A DNA stretch of 64,000 bases from Chryseolinea sp. H1M3-3 (GCF_029360725.1 NZ_JARKMY010000001.1:124001-188000); one strand, 5' to 3'; shown: positions 16,408 to 26,933, numbered from the stretch's first letter. The notes: generated by a model not told the origin, from the sequence alone. Made by a program: numbers and translations.

Positions 16408-16482
16408 GCGTTATCCCTTAATCTATTAATAGTGGGGTTGAATCGAAATCAGAAAAATTTTTCAGATAAGAGAGTGCTGAAT

Positions 16483-17124
16483 TCATCGTAGGTCAATGAC
16501 CTCCACTCCTGGATATTTTTTTGGATCGAAAGTGAAGTAATTGTCGTCTACATTCGCTCCAGGATTAAACTTGGTAATGCTGTATTTGTAACGGTTACCA
16601 CCCTTATCAAACATTACCCAGCTTTGAATATTTTTCGATTTTTTGTTGATGAACATTTTTATTTTAAAAAACTGCGCATCTTTTTTTTCAGGCACCAAAT
16701 CAATTTCTTCGCACATTACACCACCTTCAACTTTATCCTGTAAGTATAAATATTTAAAGTTCTTTTTGTAGAGCTCATAGATTTTGGATGGATTCACATC
16801 TTCGGAGTTTGCATCGTAATTATCGATGTTCACTTCCTTGGCTTCCGGCAAGTAAGTCCAAACCGTAGCACCGTTATTGATCACTTCCTGTTCTGGAAGC
16901 TCCATCCTGAATTTATCTCCCTTAACGGTGATTTTTCCTTTGAACTCTTCATTGATTTTTTCGACGTCGTTGGTAAGTACAATGGCAAAGTTGGCTTCAA
17001 AGGAAGGAATCGATTTGTATTTTTTACTCATCGCATCGAGAATTTCCAGTGCCTTTGGATCGTATTGAGCGGTGGCTGTGTAGACTAAAGTGAGCGTAAG
17101 TAAGGCTAAGAACAAATTTTTCAT
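16483..17124 (-). CDS. lolA: LolA-like outer-membrane lipoprotein carrier
   Basis: Periplasmic chaperone that takes lipoproteins from LolCDE and carries them to the outer membrane. 213 residues with a signal peptide (ending YTATAQ). LolA features: SKKYKSIPSFEANFAI near the start, KGKITVKGDKFRMELPEQEVINNGATVWTYLPEAKEV (open beta-barrel strands with a central Trp), and a C-terminal YFTFDPKKYPGVEVIDLR. It lies 32 bases after ftsK on the same strand, a gene order seen widely in bacteria. Confidence 0.9.
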   Translation of the reverse strand: MKNLFLALLTLTLVYTATAQYDPKALEILDAMSKKYKSIPSFEANFAIVLTNDVEKINEEFKGKITVKGDKFRMELPEQEVINNGATVWTYLPEAKEVNIDNYDANSEDVNPSKIYELYKKNFKYLYLQDKVEGGVMCEEIDLVPEKKDAQFFKIKMFINKKSKNIQSWVMFDKGGNRYKYSITKFNPGANVDDNYFTFDPKKYPGVEVIDLR

Positions 17125-17156
17125 TGGGGCAATTAACTTAAAAATAGGCTAAAAAA

Positions 17157-19652
17157 TTACAATTGACTGTGTTTTTCTCTCAAAGTAGTCAATAATTGTT
17201 CCAAACTTAATTCGTCCTTGATGAGCACTTCGCGGGCCTTACTTCCTTCAAAAGGGCCAACAATACCCGCTGCCTCCAACTGATCAATTAGTCTTCCGGC
17301 TCTGTTATAACCTAATTTTAATTTGCGTTGGATCAGCGACGTGCTTCCCTGCTGATGCATTACAATGAGTTTTGCAGCCTCTTCAAACAAGGCATCACGA
17401 TCGGACAAATCAACGCTAGACGGGCCGCTTTCATCGTCACCCTCATATTCGGGTAGCATGTACGCAGAGTCATATCCACGCTGCGAACCTATAAAATCAC
17501 AAACTTTTTCGATTTCAGGTGTATCTACAAAAGGACATTGAAGCCGGATAATATCAGACCCTGATGAAAGCAGCATATCACCTTGTCCTACCAGCTGGTC
17601 AGCACCTCCGGTATCTAAAATCGTTCGGGAATCTACCTTAGAAGTTACCCTGAAAGATAGCCGTGCTGGAAAGTTTGCCTTAATGACACCAGTGATAACA
17701 TTCACGGAAGGACGCTGCGTAGCCACCACGAGGTGAATACCGATGGCACGTGCCAATTGTGCTAAACGGGCAATAGGTGTTTCCACTTCTTTTCCGGCGG
17801 TCATCATCAGATCCGCCAACTCATCAATCACCAACACGATGTAGGGTAAGAAACGATGGCCTTCTTTTGGGTTTAGTTTACGGGATACAAATTTCGCATT
17901 ATACTCTTTTAGATTTCTCGCGCCTGCATCTTTCAAAATCTCATACCGATTTTCCATTTCAATACAAAGGGAGTTGAGCGTATGAACAACTTTCCGTGTA
18001 TCGGTAATAATAGCCTCTTCGCTGTTGGGAAGCTTAGCCAGATAATGCCTTTCAAGTTTCGAGTACAAAGACATTTCAACCTTTTTGGGATCCACCAGCA
18101 CAAATTTCAATTGTGATGGATGACGCTTATATATCAAAGAGGTGAGAATTACGTTAAGCCCCACCGATTTACCTTGACCTGTAGCACCAGCAACTAACAA
18201 GTGAGGCATCTTTGCAAGGTCGATCACTAAAACTTCGTTGGAAATTGTCTTGCCCAAAGCAATGGGTAACTCTTTATCTGTTTTAGCGAAATGTTGCGTG
18301 GAAAATACTGACCGGATACTGACCATCTCACGGTTCTTGTTTGGCACCTCAATACCTATTGTACCTTTTCCAGGAATGGGCGCAATGATCCGTATACCCA
18401 GAGCGGATAAACTAAGTGCGATATCGTCTTCCAGGTTTTTGATACGGGAGATCTTGATTCCCGCATCAGGCACGATTTCGTATAAGGTTACCGTGGGACC
18501 AATGGTCGCTTTAATGCTTTGAATTCCTATCTTAAAATTTACCAGCGTTGCTACGATACGATCCTTATTTTGATTTAGCTCTTCCTGGCTAACGCCGGCC
18601 TTACCGGCATCATATTCGTTGAGTAATTCAAGAGGCGGAAATTTATAGCCACTCAAATCGAGTGTTGGATCATATAGTCCCTGCTCTTCTACCAACTGAT
18701 CCGCGAGTTTATCTGTATCCAAGTTTTCTTCGACCGTAAATAATAATTCTTGTTTCGCTTCTTTCCGAACAGGTTCTATCTTAACTGACAACGGTTTCTG
18801 AACCTCAAGTTTTACTTCCTGAGCAGGTTTCACCGGCAAGTCTTTAACAGTCTTGAGTTCCATCTGAGGTTCCAGTTTCACCTCGTTAATTTTTGGTTCT
18901 ACCTTATCCGGCCAATTGTCCTCATCATCTGTGTAGGTAGAAAATAAAGCATCCTCGTCTGCTTTTTTATCGTCATCAACAATGGCATCATTTCCCATAG
19001 GCTTCGGATCGCGAACGAAAAGCGGAATGGATGTGACATTAAAATAAAAGATGATGAAGATAAAGAGCGAGAGTATCAGGATTAAGAAAGTTCCCCAGCC
19101 AAACATGCCGTCACACAATATTGCCAGGTTATAGCCAAGGCCTCCGCCCAAAAAACTCCATTCGCTGGTGCCTTCATTAATCATCGTCATGTAACCCAAC
19201 AAAAGACTTGTCCAAAGTCCTGTGAAAATCGAGAAAATCGTAAATGAAAAAATGCGCAGCAGCTCACGATGGAAAACGATTTTGAATCCCAACAGAAATA
19301 GCAACGGTGGAAGAAAAAATGCAGCGATACCAAACCACCTGAAAATCATGTAGTGAGATACAACAGCACCATAGAGACCGAGCCAGTTTTCTGCTTCCTG
19401 ACCAGATTCCAGCAAAGAAGAATCACTTAGCGCCTGCACAACACTTACATCGGCTCGCCATGTGAACAGATATGAAAGCATGGCAAGCAGCAAGTATATT
19501 CCGGCAATCATCAGAAAAAATCCGATGGCCAGTTTGAAACGTGCGTCCTTTAAAAAACCAAGACTGAATTTAAATTTAGAGGATGACTTACTACCCTTCT
19601 TTTCCTTTTCTGGCTTTTTGAATGTATTTGACTTGTATGTGTTTTGTGCCAT
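17157..19652 (-). CDS. ftsK: FtsK DNA translocase
   Basis: Hexameric DNA pump at the division septum that clears and aligns the chromosome terminus for XerCD recombination. 831 residues. Four predicted membrane helices lie in the first 215 residues, then a short acidic linker (about 220-340), then the motor: the alpha domain with GIEVPNKNRE, Walker A GATGQGKSV with K495, Walker B YIVLVIDELADLMM, and ATQRPSVNVITGVIKANFPARLSFRV. The C-terminal gamma winged helix (about 765-831; QQGSTSLIQRKLKLGYNRAGRLIDQLE) is intact. The partner recombinase xerD is at 23.9 kb in this window. Starts the ftsK-lolA(-pyrF) transcript. Confidence 0.97.
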   Translation of the reverse strand: MAQNTYKSNTFKKPEKEKKGSKSSSKFKFSLGFLKDARFKLAIGFFLMIAGIYLLLAMLSYLFTWRADVSVVQALSDSSLLESGQEAENWLGLYGAVVSHYMIFRWFGIAAFFLPPLLFLLGFKIVFHRELLRIFSFTIFSIFTGLWTSLLLGYMTMINEGTSEWSFLGGGLGYNLAILCDGMFGWGTFLILILSLFIFIIFYFNVTSIPLFVRDPKPMGNDAIVDDDKKADEDALFSTYTDDEDNWPDKVEPKINEVKLEPQMELKTVKDLPVKPAQEVKLEVQKPLSVKIEPVRKEAKQELLFTVEENLDTDKLADQLVEEQGLYDPTLDLSGYKFPPLELLNEYDAGKAGVSQEELNQNKDRIVATLVNFKIGIQSIKATIGPTVTLYEIVPDAGIKISRIKNLEDDIALSLSALGIRIIAPIPGKGTIGIEVPNKNREMVSIRSVFSTQHFAKTDKELPIALGKTISNEVLVIDLAKMPHLLVAGATGQGKSVGLNVILTSLIYKRHPSQLKFVLVDPKKVEMSLYSKLERHYLAKLPNSEEAIITDTRKVVHTLNSLCIEMENRYEILKDAGARNLKEYNAKFVSRKLNPKEGHRFLPYIVLVIDELADLMMTAGKEVETPIARLAQLARAIGIHLVVATQRPSVNVITGVIKANFPARLSFRVTSKVDSRTILDTGGADQLVGQGDMLLSSGSDIIRLQCPFVDTPEIEKVCDFIGSQRGYDSAYMLPEYEGDDESGPSSVDLSDRDALFEEAAKLIVMHQQGSTSLIQRKLKLGYNRAGRLIDQLEAAGIVGPFEGSKAREVLIKDELSLEQLLTTLREKHSQL

Positions 19653-19668
19653 TTATTTCCTCAATGCG

Positions 19669-19699
19669 CAAAACTAAATAAAACTGCAATCATACCCAA
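19669..19699 (-). promoter_or_regulatory. ftsK promoter (-33 TTG, -7 TAGTTTTG)
   Basis: The minus strand carries TAGTTTTG (19676 to 19669), an exact TAnnTTTG element 17 bases before the ftsK ATG, and TTG (19699-19697) separated from it by 20 bases. This is the best-spaced Bacteroidota-type promoter in the window. Confidence 0.6.
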
Positions 19700-19875
19700 T
19701 GTTCTTAATGTTCTTCGTAGTCTAACCACTCCTTAATTCAACAAAGTATGTACGAAAGATTTCAAAAGAGCACGACAATCTTTTGATTGATGAGCTCACA
19801 ACAAATTCAAAAGGAAGTCATGAAATTTTGCGCGTCATCACTATCTTGTAAGGGAAGTGACTGAAATTTACACCT

Positions 19876-22044
19876 ATGCTTATTAAAACTGGAATCAAGT
19901 GCGGCACCTTTTTGGGTGTTATGATATTGTTGATCTGTTGTAATACAAAGGAGAAGTCTTCGGTAGCCAAAGAATCCATTGAACCACCGAAGCCCGAAAA
20001 AATTCCACATGAACTCACGGCCAACGGGAATACTCGAGTGGATAACTACTATTGGATGAGGCTCAGTGAAGAGCAAAAGAATGCGGAAGTAAAGGATGAG
20101 CAGACTACCAATGTGATCAACTATTTGAATGCCGAGAATGATTACCTCACTGCCAACCTTAAACATACCGAAGGTCTTCAAGCCACTTTATATAACGAAA
20201 TAGTAGGTCGCATCAAACAGAATGATGCGTCGGTGCCTTACAAAGACAATGGCTACTGGTATTACAAACGCTTTAATGAGGGTCAGGAGTATCCGGTTTA
20301 TTGTCGTAAAAAGGGATCATTAGATGCAACCGAAGAAGTTTTGCTGGATGTAAACACTTTGGCGAAAGGACATAGTTACTATTCCATTCAAGGTTTGAGC
20401 GTAAGTGAAGACAATAATTTTTTGGCTTATGCCGAAGACTCCGTTAGCCGCCGCCGATACACCATTTACGTGAAAGATTTGAGAACCGGTACGCTGGCCG
20501 AAAAACCTGTTCCAAACACCGAAGGTGATATTACCTGGGCAAATGATAATAAAACATATTTCTATACGCGGAAAGATTCAGTTACTCTGCGGTCGCGATG
20601 GATTGTAAAGCACAAATTGGGTACTGAATTTACAAATGATAAAGTTGTCTATGAAGAAAAGGATGAAACATTCTATACGGGTATTGGTAAAACTAAGTCG
20701 AAAAAATTTCTGGTCATCTGGTCAAACAGCACGTTAACCAACGACTACCATATCCTAAATGCAAATACACCCGATGATACTTTTAAACCATTTACACCAC
20801 GTGAACGGGGTCTTGAGTATGAGATCGATCATTATAAAAACAACTTTTATGTGATTACAAACCTTGATGCGCAGAACTTCAGGCTAATGGAAACACCGGA
20901 CAATCTGACTTCAAGAAAAAATTGGAAAGAAAAAATTCCACATCGAAAGGACACGATGGTCACAGGTATTGAAATCTTTAAGGATTACCTCGTTTTAAGC
21001 GAACAGGCGAATGCCAACACGTTGATGCGCGTTATCGATCAAAGAACCGGAAAAAAACATTACCTGGATTTCGGAGAACCCGCGTTTACTGTATATCCTT
21101 CCATCAACTTGGAATTTGACACAGAAATTTTACGATATGGATACACATCTTTGACGACTCCTAACTCCATCTATGATTACAATTTGCGGACACGCGAAAA
21201 GAAATTGTTAAAGCAAGACGAAATTGTTGGTGGATACAACCCATCCGACTACGTCACCGAAAGACAATGGGCCGAAGCTGACGATGGCACCAAAATACCG
21301 ATGTCGATTGTTTACAAAAAAGGGTTGAAAAAAGATGGCTCAAACCCAACCCTATTGTATGCGTATGGTTCTTACGGATATAGCACGGATCCGGCATTTG
21401 CCATTACCACGTTAAGTTTGCTGGACCGGGGATTTGTTTATGCGATTGCTCACATCCGCGGAGGACAGGAAATGGGTAGACAGTGGTATGATGATGGTAA
21501 AATGTTTAAAAAGAAAAACTCCTTTACCGATTTTATTGATTGTGCTGAATACCTTGTCGCGGAAAAATATACAAAGCCACAAAAACTTTTTGCAAATGGA
21601 GGAAGTGCAGGAGGATTGCTTATGGGAGCCGTTGTAAACATGCGGCCCGAGCTGTTCAAGGGTGTTATCGCTGAAGTTCCCTTTGTGGACGTTGTGACGA
21701 CAATGCTTGACGAAAGTATTCCGTTAACAACAAATGAATTTGATGAATGGGGCAATCCGAAAACAATGGAGTCGTACATGTATATGCTCGATTACTCACC
21801 TTACGACCAGGTTAAAGCACAAGCCTATCCGAACATGCTGGTAACGACTGGGCTGCACGATTCGCAGGTTCAATATTGGGAGCCTGCGAAATGGGTAGCA
21901 AAGCTTCGTGACATGAAAACGGATACAAACAAAATATATCTTCGTACCAATATGGAAACCGGCCACGGAGGAACTACCGGCCGGTTTAAGATTTACAAAG
22001 AAATAGCACAGGATTATGCATTCTTGCTTGACCTGGCGAAATAA
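19876..22044 (+). CDS. Prolyl oligopeptidase family S9A lipoprotein
   Basis: Serine peptidase that cuts short peptides, prolyl endopeptidase / oligopeptidase B type. 722 residues. The N-terminus is a lipoprotein signal (lipobox LLICC), so it is probably a periplasmic or outer-membrane-anchored enzyme. A seven-bladed propeller region spans about 95-440. The alpha/beta hydrolase domain carries nucleophile S577 (NGGSAGG), D662 (GLHDSQV) and H697 (ETGHGG). The HIRGGQEMGRQWYDDGKM segment is highly conserved in S9A. All catalytic residues are intact and the length is usual for the family. Single-gene transcript. Confidence 0.94.
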   Translation: MLIKTGIKCGTFLGVMILLICCNTKEKSSVAKESIEPPKPEKIPHELTANGNTRVDNYYWMRLSEEQKNAEVKDEQTTNVINYLNAENDYLTANLKHTEGLQATLYNEIVGRIKQNDASVPYKDNGYWYYKRFNEGQEYPVYCRKKGSLDATEEVLLDVNTLAKGHSYYSIQGLSVSEDNNFLAYAEDSVSRRRYTIYVKDLRTGTLAEKPVPNTEGDITWANDNKTYFYTRKDSVTLRSRWIVKHKLGTEFTNDKVVYEEKDETFYTGIGKTKSKKFLVIWSNSTLTNDYHILNANTPDDTFKPFTPRERGLEYEIDHYKNNFYVITNLDAQNFRLMETPDNLTSRKNWKEKIPHRKDTMVTGIEIFKDYLVLSEQANANTLMRVIDQRTGKKHYLDFGEPAFTVYPSINLEFDTEILRYGYTSLTTPNSIYDYNLRTREKKLLKQDEIVGGYNPSDYVTERQWAEADDGTKIPMSIVYKKGLKKDGSNPTLLYAYGSYGYSTDPAFAITTLSLLDRGFVYAIAHIRGGQEMGRQWYDDGKMFKKKNSFTDFIDCAEYLVAEKYTKPQKLFANGGSAGGLLMGAVVNMRPELFKGVIAEVPFVDVVTTMLDESIPLTTNEFDEWGNPKTMESYMYMLDYSPYDQVKAQAYPNMLVTTGLHDSQVQYWEPAKWVAKLRDMKTDTNKIYLRTNMETGHGGTTGRFKIYKEIAQDYAFLLDLAK

Positions 22045-22312
22045 GTTTGGCTTAAAACTTCAAATTTGGTGGAAGTTCGGCGCTAGCGCTTGACTTTTTA
22101 CAACGCCAGCCATCGAATTTCTAACGCTGATTTATATCACTCACCGATTCCAGAAACAATTGAGCTATTCTTAGGTTTTACCTTGAATAATTGATTGTAT
22201 TTTAATTGAGTAAAGTTTCGCACTATTTAAGTCCTCTCATATTTTACCCGCCATACGGCGGCCTGTCCTGTCTGCTGACTAGCAGGCTCAACACTGTAAA
22301 ACGTTTAAGCCT

Positions 22313-22771
22313 ATGACAGTTAAAATTCTTATCTCCGTTTTATTCTCCGCGTTGTTAGTATTTGGACCTTTTGGATGTGATGAGGATGAAAAGACGGCAT
22401 CCATTGAAGGCTCGTGGCAAGGCAAAAAAGCAGAAGGCAAGGTACTTGTTTTTGGCGTCCCTTCAGGTTTTGAAGAAGAAGACAATAATTTGAAACCACT
22501 TCTTGAATTTGAGGAAGGCGGTGTTGTTACCTTGACACAAGGTGGGGTCCGTTCACATGGTACCTGGGTTCAAGATGGTGAGAAGCTAACGATGTCTTTA
22601 ACGTTTAATACAAATTTCGTTGACCTTTCCGGCACCTATGACATTCAGACTTTAACAGATTCTAAATTGGTGTTGTATTTAGAGAAAGAAGGTATTTACG
22701 AAGACCCTGATACCGGTATTGCCATTGAAGGGATGTTAAAAGCAACCGTAAGTTTTGATAAACAAGACTGA
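22313..22771 (+). CDS. Lipocalin-like lipoprotein
   Basis: A 152-residue predicted lipoprotein: hydrophobic leader, then FGPFGCDEDEK with Cys22 as the lipidation site. The mature part begins SIEGSWQGKKAEGKV and continues in a beta-rich pattern (LEFEEGGVVTLTQGG, HGTWVQDGEKLTMSL), as in lipocalin-like domains of Bacteroidota. The function and ligand are unknown. The two Asp/Glu after Cys may affect sorting to the surface. Monocistronic, convergent with pyrD. Confidence 0.75.
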   Translation: MTVKILISVLFSALLVFGPFGCDEDEKTASIEGSWQGKKAEGKVLVFGVPSGFEEEDNNLKPLLEFEEGGVVTLTQGGVRSHGTWVQDGEKLTMSLTFNTNFVDLSGTYDIQTLTDSKLVLYLEKEGIYEDPDTGIAIEGMLKATVSFDKQD

Positions 22772-22808
22772 GTTTCCCTTGAAAAATTAGAAGCTCAAAA
22801 ACCAATGA

Positions 22809-23846
22809 TCAATTTTTGGATTTTAGAATTGCCTTATTAATGCATTTGGCGAAACCCGGACCTTCGTAGATAAATCCCGTATAAATCTGAATTAAGTCTG
22901 CGCCTGCTTTAAGTTTCTCAAGTGCGTCTTCTGGGGTCATGATACCTCCTACACCAATGATGGGAAAGGTAGCTCCCAGTTTCTGGCGCAAATAACGGAT
23001 AACTTGTGTAGATCTTTCTGTTAGTGGCTTTCCGCTTAATCCACCATTGCCAATAGCTTTCACGTCTGCTTGATCTGTTTTCAGACCATCTCTGGAAATG
23101 GTGGTATTTGTTGCCACTACGCCATCTAATTTAGTTTCTTTTAAAATCTCAATGATATCATCCAACTGACTGTCTACCAGATCGGGTGCAATTTTTAATA
23201 GCACGGGTTTGTATGAAGGTTTCGCAGTGCTCAGTTGTTTGATATGCAACAGCAGTTTTCGCAGCGGTTCTTTATCCTGAAGTTCGCGAAGTCCGGGTGT
23301 ATTGGGAGAACTTATGTTCAACACGAAATAGTCAACGTATGGAAAGAGCGCATCGAAGCAGATCGCATAGTCATCCAGTGCTTTTTCGTTGGGAGTTACT
23401 TTATTTTTACCAATGTTACCTCCAATGATTATATCCGATTTCCTTTTTTTCAAACGCTCAATTGCCGCTTTTACGCCCCCGTTATTAAATCCCATTCGGT
23501 TGATCAAGGCTTGATCTTCAGGCAATCGAAACAGTCGTGGTTTCTCATTTCCCGGTTGGGGCAATGGTGTGAGCGTACCAATTTCAATGAATCCAAAACC
23601 GAGAGATGCAAGCTCATCAATCAACTTAGCATCCTTGTCAAAACCGGCGGCAAGGCCTACCGGATTTCTGAACGTTATTCCAAATAATGTCTTTTCAAGT
23701 TTGGGGTGATGGAAATTAAACATCCCATTAAGCAAAGCCCGGGTTCCGGGAAGTTTACTTTGAAATTTTAAAAGGCTAAAAATAAAGTGATGAATTTTTT
23801 CCGCGTCGACCGAAAACAAAAGCGGACGAATGAGCCATTTATACAT
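22809..23846 (-). CDS. pyrD: Dihydroorotate dehydrogenase (quinone), class 2
   Basis: Oxidises dihydroorotate to orotate in pyrimidine synthesis, passing electrons from FMN to membrane quinone. 345 residues. The N-terminal amphipathic membrane helix typical of class 2 enzymes ([12 protein letters not shown]...) is present. Motifs: [59 protein letters not shown] with the catalytic Ser of class 2, NTTISRDGL, and [32 protein letters not shown] for FMN phosphate. All expected residues are intact. Confidence 0.97.
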   Translation of the reverse strand: MYKWLIRPLLFSVDAEKIHHFIFSLLKFQSKLPGTRALLNGMFNFHHPKLEKTLFGITFRNPVGLAAGFDKDAKLIDELASLGFGFIEIGTLTPLPQPGNEKPRLFRLPEDQALINRMGFNNGGVKAAIERLKKRKSDIIIGGNIGKNKVTPNEKALDDYAICFDALFPYVDYFVLNISSPNTPGLRELQDKEPLRKLLLHIKQLSTAKPSYKPVLLKIAPDLVDSQLDDIIEILKETKLDGVVATNTTISRDGLKTDQADVKAIGNGGLSGKPLTERSTQVIRYLRQKLGATFPIIGVGGIMTPEDALEKLKAGADLIQIYTGFIYEGPGFAKCINKAILKSKN

Positions 23847-23943
23847 GCGCCAAAGATAAAGGCATTCGGGTTTATTTTGCTATACGTATTTGTTTGATTT
23901 TTTGTCAGAAACGCGGTGAAGCCTGAACCTGGTAACTTTTCTA

Positions 23944-24849
23944 TCAGCTCCTCGGATGAAACTCCTGAACCACCTGTCTCAAATAATCCCGGTCGAGATG
24001 CGTGTAGATTTCTGTGGTAGTAATGGATTCATGTCCCAACATTTCTTGTACAGCTCTTAGGTCAGCACCACCTTCAATTAAATGAGTAGCAAACGAATGC
24101 CTGAAGGTGTGCGGGCTGATATTTTTTTTCAACCCGATTTGAAGGGCCAATCCTTTAATGATCATAAAAACCATTTCTCGTGTCAGCTTTCTTCCATTTC
24201 TATTTAAAAAGGTGTAAGATTCAAATCCTTTTTGGGGTGGTTTGTGGGGAGCTTTCCCCCTGATTTCCTCGATATAAATTTTCAGGTATTTGAGTGCATC
24301 GCGTCCGATGGGAACAAGCCGCTCTTTATTGCCCTTTCCAATAACGCGAAGGAAGCCAACGTCAGCGTGAATATTATTAAGTCGCAGATCTACCAACTCA
24401 CTGACACGCAAACCTGAACTGTAAAGAATTTCCAGCATCGCCCGGTTGCGTCCGCCCTCTGGCTTCGATTGATCAATTGCTTGTAAGAGTTTCTCTATTT
24501 CAATGTAACTTAAGGAGTCGGGAAGTTTCCTGCCTAGCTTAGGTCCTTCAATTAAAGTCGTTGGGTCCTTCTCCAATAATTCCTCAAACACCAAATATTT
24601 GTAAAAAGCTTTTATGCCCGAAAGAATTCGGGCCTGACTATGTGCGCTCATACCCAGTTCATTAATGTACTGCAGCAATTCTTGAAGATGCTTTGACGTA
24701 ACTTTTGTTGCCTCTACCTGCGGATGTTTCATTAACATAAACTGATGTAAAAGCTCAACATCATGCACATACGCATCAACTGAATTACCAGACAACGAGC
24801 GCTCCAACTTCAGGTAGTTCGAAAAATGTTTGATATGCAACTCCCACAT
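23944..24849 (-). CDS. xerD: Tyrosine recombinase XerD
   Basis: Site-specific recombinase that resolves chromosome dimers at dif together with XerC/FtsK. 301 residues. N-terminal SAM-like core-binding domain about 1-90 (SLSGNSVDAYVHDVELL). Catalytic domain with R148 (SSGLRVSEL), K172 (GKGNKER), H247 and R250 (HTFRHSFATHL), H273 (LGHESI) and the nucleophile Y282 (EIYTHL). The length and the HLIEGGADLRAVQEMLGH segment match XerD, the housekeeping form, and no mobile-element context is present. XerC versus XerD is judged from overall similarity. Confidence 0.93.
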   Translation of the reverse strand: MWELHIKHFSNYLKLERSLSGNSVDAYVHDVELLHQFMLMKHPQVEATKVTSKHLQELLQYINELGMSAHSQARILSGIKAFYKYLVFEELLEKDPTTLIEGPKLGRKLPDSLSYIEIEKLLQAIDQSKPEGGRNRAMLEILYSSGLRVSELVDLRLNNIHADVGFLRVIGKGNKERLVPIGRDALKYLKIYIEEIRGKAPHKPPQKGFESYTFLNRNGRKLTREMVFMIIKGLALQIGLKKNISPHTFRHSFATHLIEGGADLRAVQEMLGHESITTTEIYTHLDRDYLRQVVQEFHPRS

Positions 24850-24971
24850 GGTGCGAAGTAACCGGTATGCCTTTTAAAAAACAAGGCAACAGATTTTCTG
24901 AATGGCTTTACTTATTAACTTGCTACCAAATAAGTTATGAGTTCAGGAGTTCGGACTGAGAAATTGCATGT

Positions 24972-25007
24972 CTTCAACACTTCGAACCTCAACACTTCAA
25001 CACTTCG
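24972..25007 (+). repeat. 13-base direct repeat upstream of aroQ
   Basis: CTTCAACACTTCG occurs at 24972-24984 and again at 24995-25007, separated by AACCTCAACA. The second copy ends six bases before the aroQ ATG. A similar motif (two AAACTTT units then AACCTCAAC) precedes dnaX at 277-300. Confidence 0.6.
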
Positions 25008-25013
25008 TAATAC

Positions 25014-25433
25014 ATGAAAATACAAATCATTAACGGACCTAATCTAAATTTGCTTGGCAAACGCGAAACATCCATTTACGGAAGTGAGTCGTTCGAAGTC
25101 TATTTCGAAACGCTGAAGAAACGCTTCCCTTCAGTAGAGTTGCAATATTATCAATCCAACATTGAAGGTGAACTTGTAAATAAACTCCACGAAGTAGGTT
25201 TTTCATTTGATGGCATCATTCTCAATGCGGGCGCCTATACCCATACCTCTGTCGCCATACACGACGCCATTGCAGGAATCAAGACCCCGGTCGTTGAAGT
25301 CCACATTTCGAATGTTTATAGCCGGGAAGAATTTCGCCATAAAAGCCTCATTACTTCCAAATGTATTGGCTTAATTACCGGCTTCGGGCTCGAAGGATAT
25401 GCGATGGCACTCAGTTACCTGACACGGGGCTGA
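25014..25433 (+). CDS. aroQ: 3-dehydroquinate dehydratase, type II
   Basis: Third step of the shikimate pathway: dehydrates 3-dehydroquinate to 3-dehydroshikimate. 139 residues, a dodecamer-forming flavodoxin-like fold. Visible: NGPNLNLLGKRETSIYG (catalytic Arg17 and Tyr22), YQSNIEGELVNKLHE, LNAGAYTHTSVAIHDAI, EVHISNVYSREEFRHKS (catalytic His). All active-site residues are in place. Single gene, divergent from xerD. Confidence 0.97.
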   Translation: MKIQIINGPNLNLLGKRETSIYGSESFEVYFETLKKRFPSVELQYYQSNIEGELVNKLHEVGFSFDGIILNAGAYTHTSVAIHDAIAGIKTPVVEVHISNVYSREEFRHKSLITSKCIGLITGFGLEGYAMALSYLTRG

Positions 25434-25495
25434 ACGTGAGACACAGCCGACAGCTTCTAAGGAAAAACAATTACAACCACAGGCGACTTCTTACC

Positions 25496-26728
25496 TCAAG
25501 ACTTTAGCGCTTCCAGCCTTTTTAGCAACGGTGGATGGGAGTAATGAAAAAACACATACCATGGATGCGGATATAAATTACTAAGGCTATCGACCGAGAG
25601 TCTTTTCAATGCGTTCACTAAAGCTCCACCGCTGAATGTTTCTTTGGCATAAGCATCGGCTTCAAATTCATTTTTGCGGCTATACATATTCATGAGCAGC
25701 CCGGTGATTCCGGATATGGGAGAAAACAATATCCCAAACGCCAACAAGTTCAGATGGATGGCTAACTGAGAACCGCCTAATGCTACGGATACATCTTCAT
25801 TGAAGACCATGCGTGACAGGACAAATAATGTGAAGACAATTTGAAGCACCGAAAGTATATATCCCCAAATAATATGCTTTTTCTTAAAGTGCCCCACTTC
25901 ATGTGCTAACACTGCCACCAGTTCCTCCGTTGTGTGACTCGAAATAAGTGTGTCGTATAAGACAATTTTTTTCTTCTTACCAATTCCAGAAAAAAAAGCA
26001 TTTGCTTTCCTAGATCGTTTCGATCCGTCGATAATAAATATATTGTCGAGCGGAAAGTTTACTTTTCTTGAAAAATTTTCAATTGCTGTTTTAAGTTCAC
26101 CTTCCGGCAGTGGCGTAAGTTTATTGAACAACGGCAGGATCAAAGAGGTGTAAAACATGTTTACCACCAATATAAATATCGCAGCAATAATTGAGAACCA
26201 AATCCAAAAAGACGGGCCTATCAATTCAATGAGATATATAAGCAGTGAAAGTAATCCTCCTCCAACGATAGCACCTAATAAGTATCCTTTGAGCTTGTCA
26301 GTTATAAAAGTTTTAATGGTGGTTTTGTTAAATCCGTATTTCTCTTCAATCACAAATGTGCTATACCACTGAAAGGGAATTGTAAGCATATCGGATGTCA
26401 GCATCAATATTCCGAAGAATGCAAGCGCCAATAAAATTTCATTCTCAATTTCAACGCGAAGCAGTCCGTCGAGCCAACCAAAGCCGCCTAACAAAAGCAT
26501 TAATCCCGAAAGTAAAAAACCAAAAGCTGAAGTAAGAAACGAAAATTTTGTTCTCTCCTCGTGATAGGCCAATGCTTTTAAATATTTTTCCTTTTCATAA
26601 AAAGATTCGACCTCTTTCGGTATATCCGTGCGCTGTGCTTTAAGGTTGATGTAGTCAAGAATCTGGTCAAATAGGTAGCTTAGAAGGGTAATGATCAATA
26701 TTATCATCAAAATCGTTTGCGGGTGCAT
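25496..26728 (-). CDS. M48 family metallopeptidase (Ste24-like)
   Basis: Membrane zinc protease of the Ste24/CAAX prenyl protease 1 family, 410 residues. About six or seven hydrophobic helices. Active site HEVGH (in VAVLAHEVGHFKKKH, near residue 278) and the third ligand in NEFEADAYAKE near 355. Also the family segments PFQWYSTFVIEEKYGFNKTT, DGSKRSRKANAFFSGIGKKKKIVLYDTLI and YSHPPLLKRL. In bacteria these proteins are thought to process or clear membrane proteins, not prenylated ones. The substrate is unknown here. Confidence 0.93.
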   Translation of the reverse strand: MHPQTILMIILIITLLSYLFDQILDYINLKAQRTDIPKEVESFYEKEKYLKALAYHEERTKFSFLTSAFGFLLSGLMLLLGGFGWLDGLLRVEIENEILLALAFFGILMLTSDMLTIPFQWYSTFVIEEKYGFNKTTIKTFITDKLKGYLLGAIVGGGLLSLLIYLIELIGPSFWIWFSIIAAIFILVVNMFYTSLILPLFNKLTPLPEGELKTAIENFSRKVNFPLDNIFIIDGSKRSRKANAFFSGIGKKKKIVLYDTLISSHTTEELVAVLAHEVGHFKKKHIIWGYILSVLQIVFTLFVLSRMVFNEDVSVALGGSQLAIHLNLLAFGILFSPISGITGLLMNMYSRKNEFEADAYAKETFSGGALVNALKRLSVDSLSNLYPHPWYVFFHYSHPPLLKRLEALKS

Positions 26729-26933
26729 AATAATGTAAGGTTAAAGGCCCTAACGAATGACCAATTACTAATTTCTATAGGACTTTGATCATTGAGTCGG
26801 ATAAAATTAAACCGTAAAGTTGTATAACTTTTTTATTGTTGGAGATATAAAATAGACTTTTTCAACAAGATGTGTAAACGTTCAGTTCCAAAACCACGAC
26901 AACCAAATTTTCAATAATTCAATTCTACCATAT

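Noticed and set aside
23235-23687. Plus-strand 150-codon frame inside pyrD
   Set aside because: Antisense to an intact pyrD; no domain.
24972-25007. Possible CRISPR or longer tandem array
   Set aside because: Only two short copies of a 13-base unit, with an 10-base gap, directly before a start codon; no spacers or cas genes.
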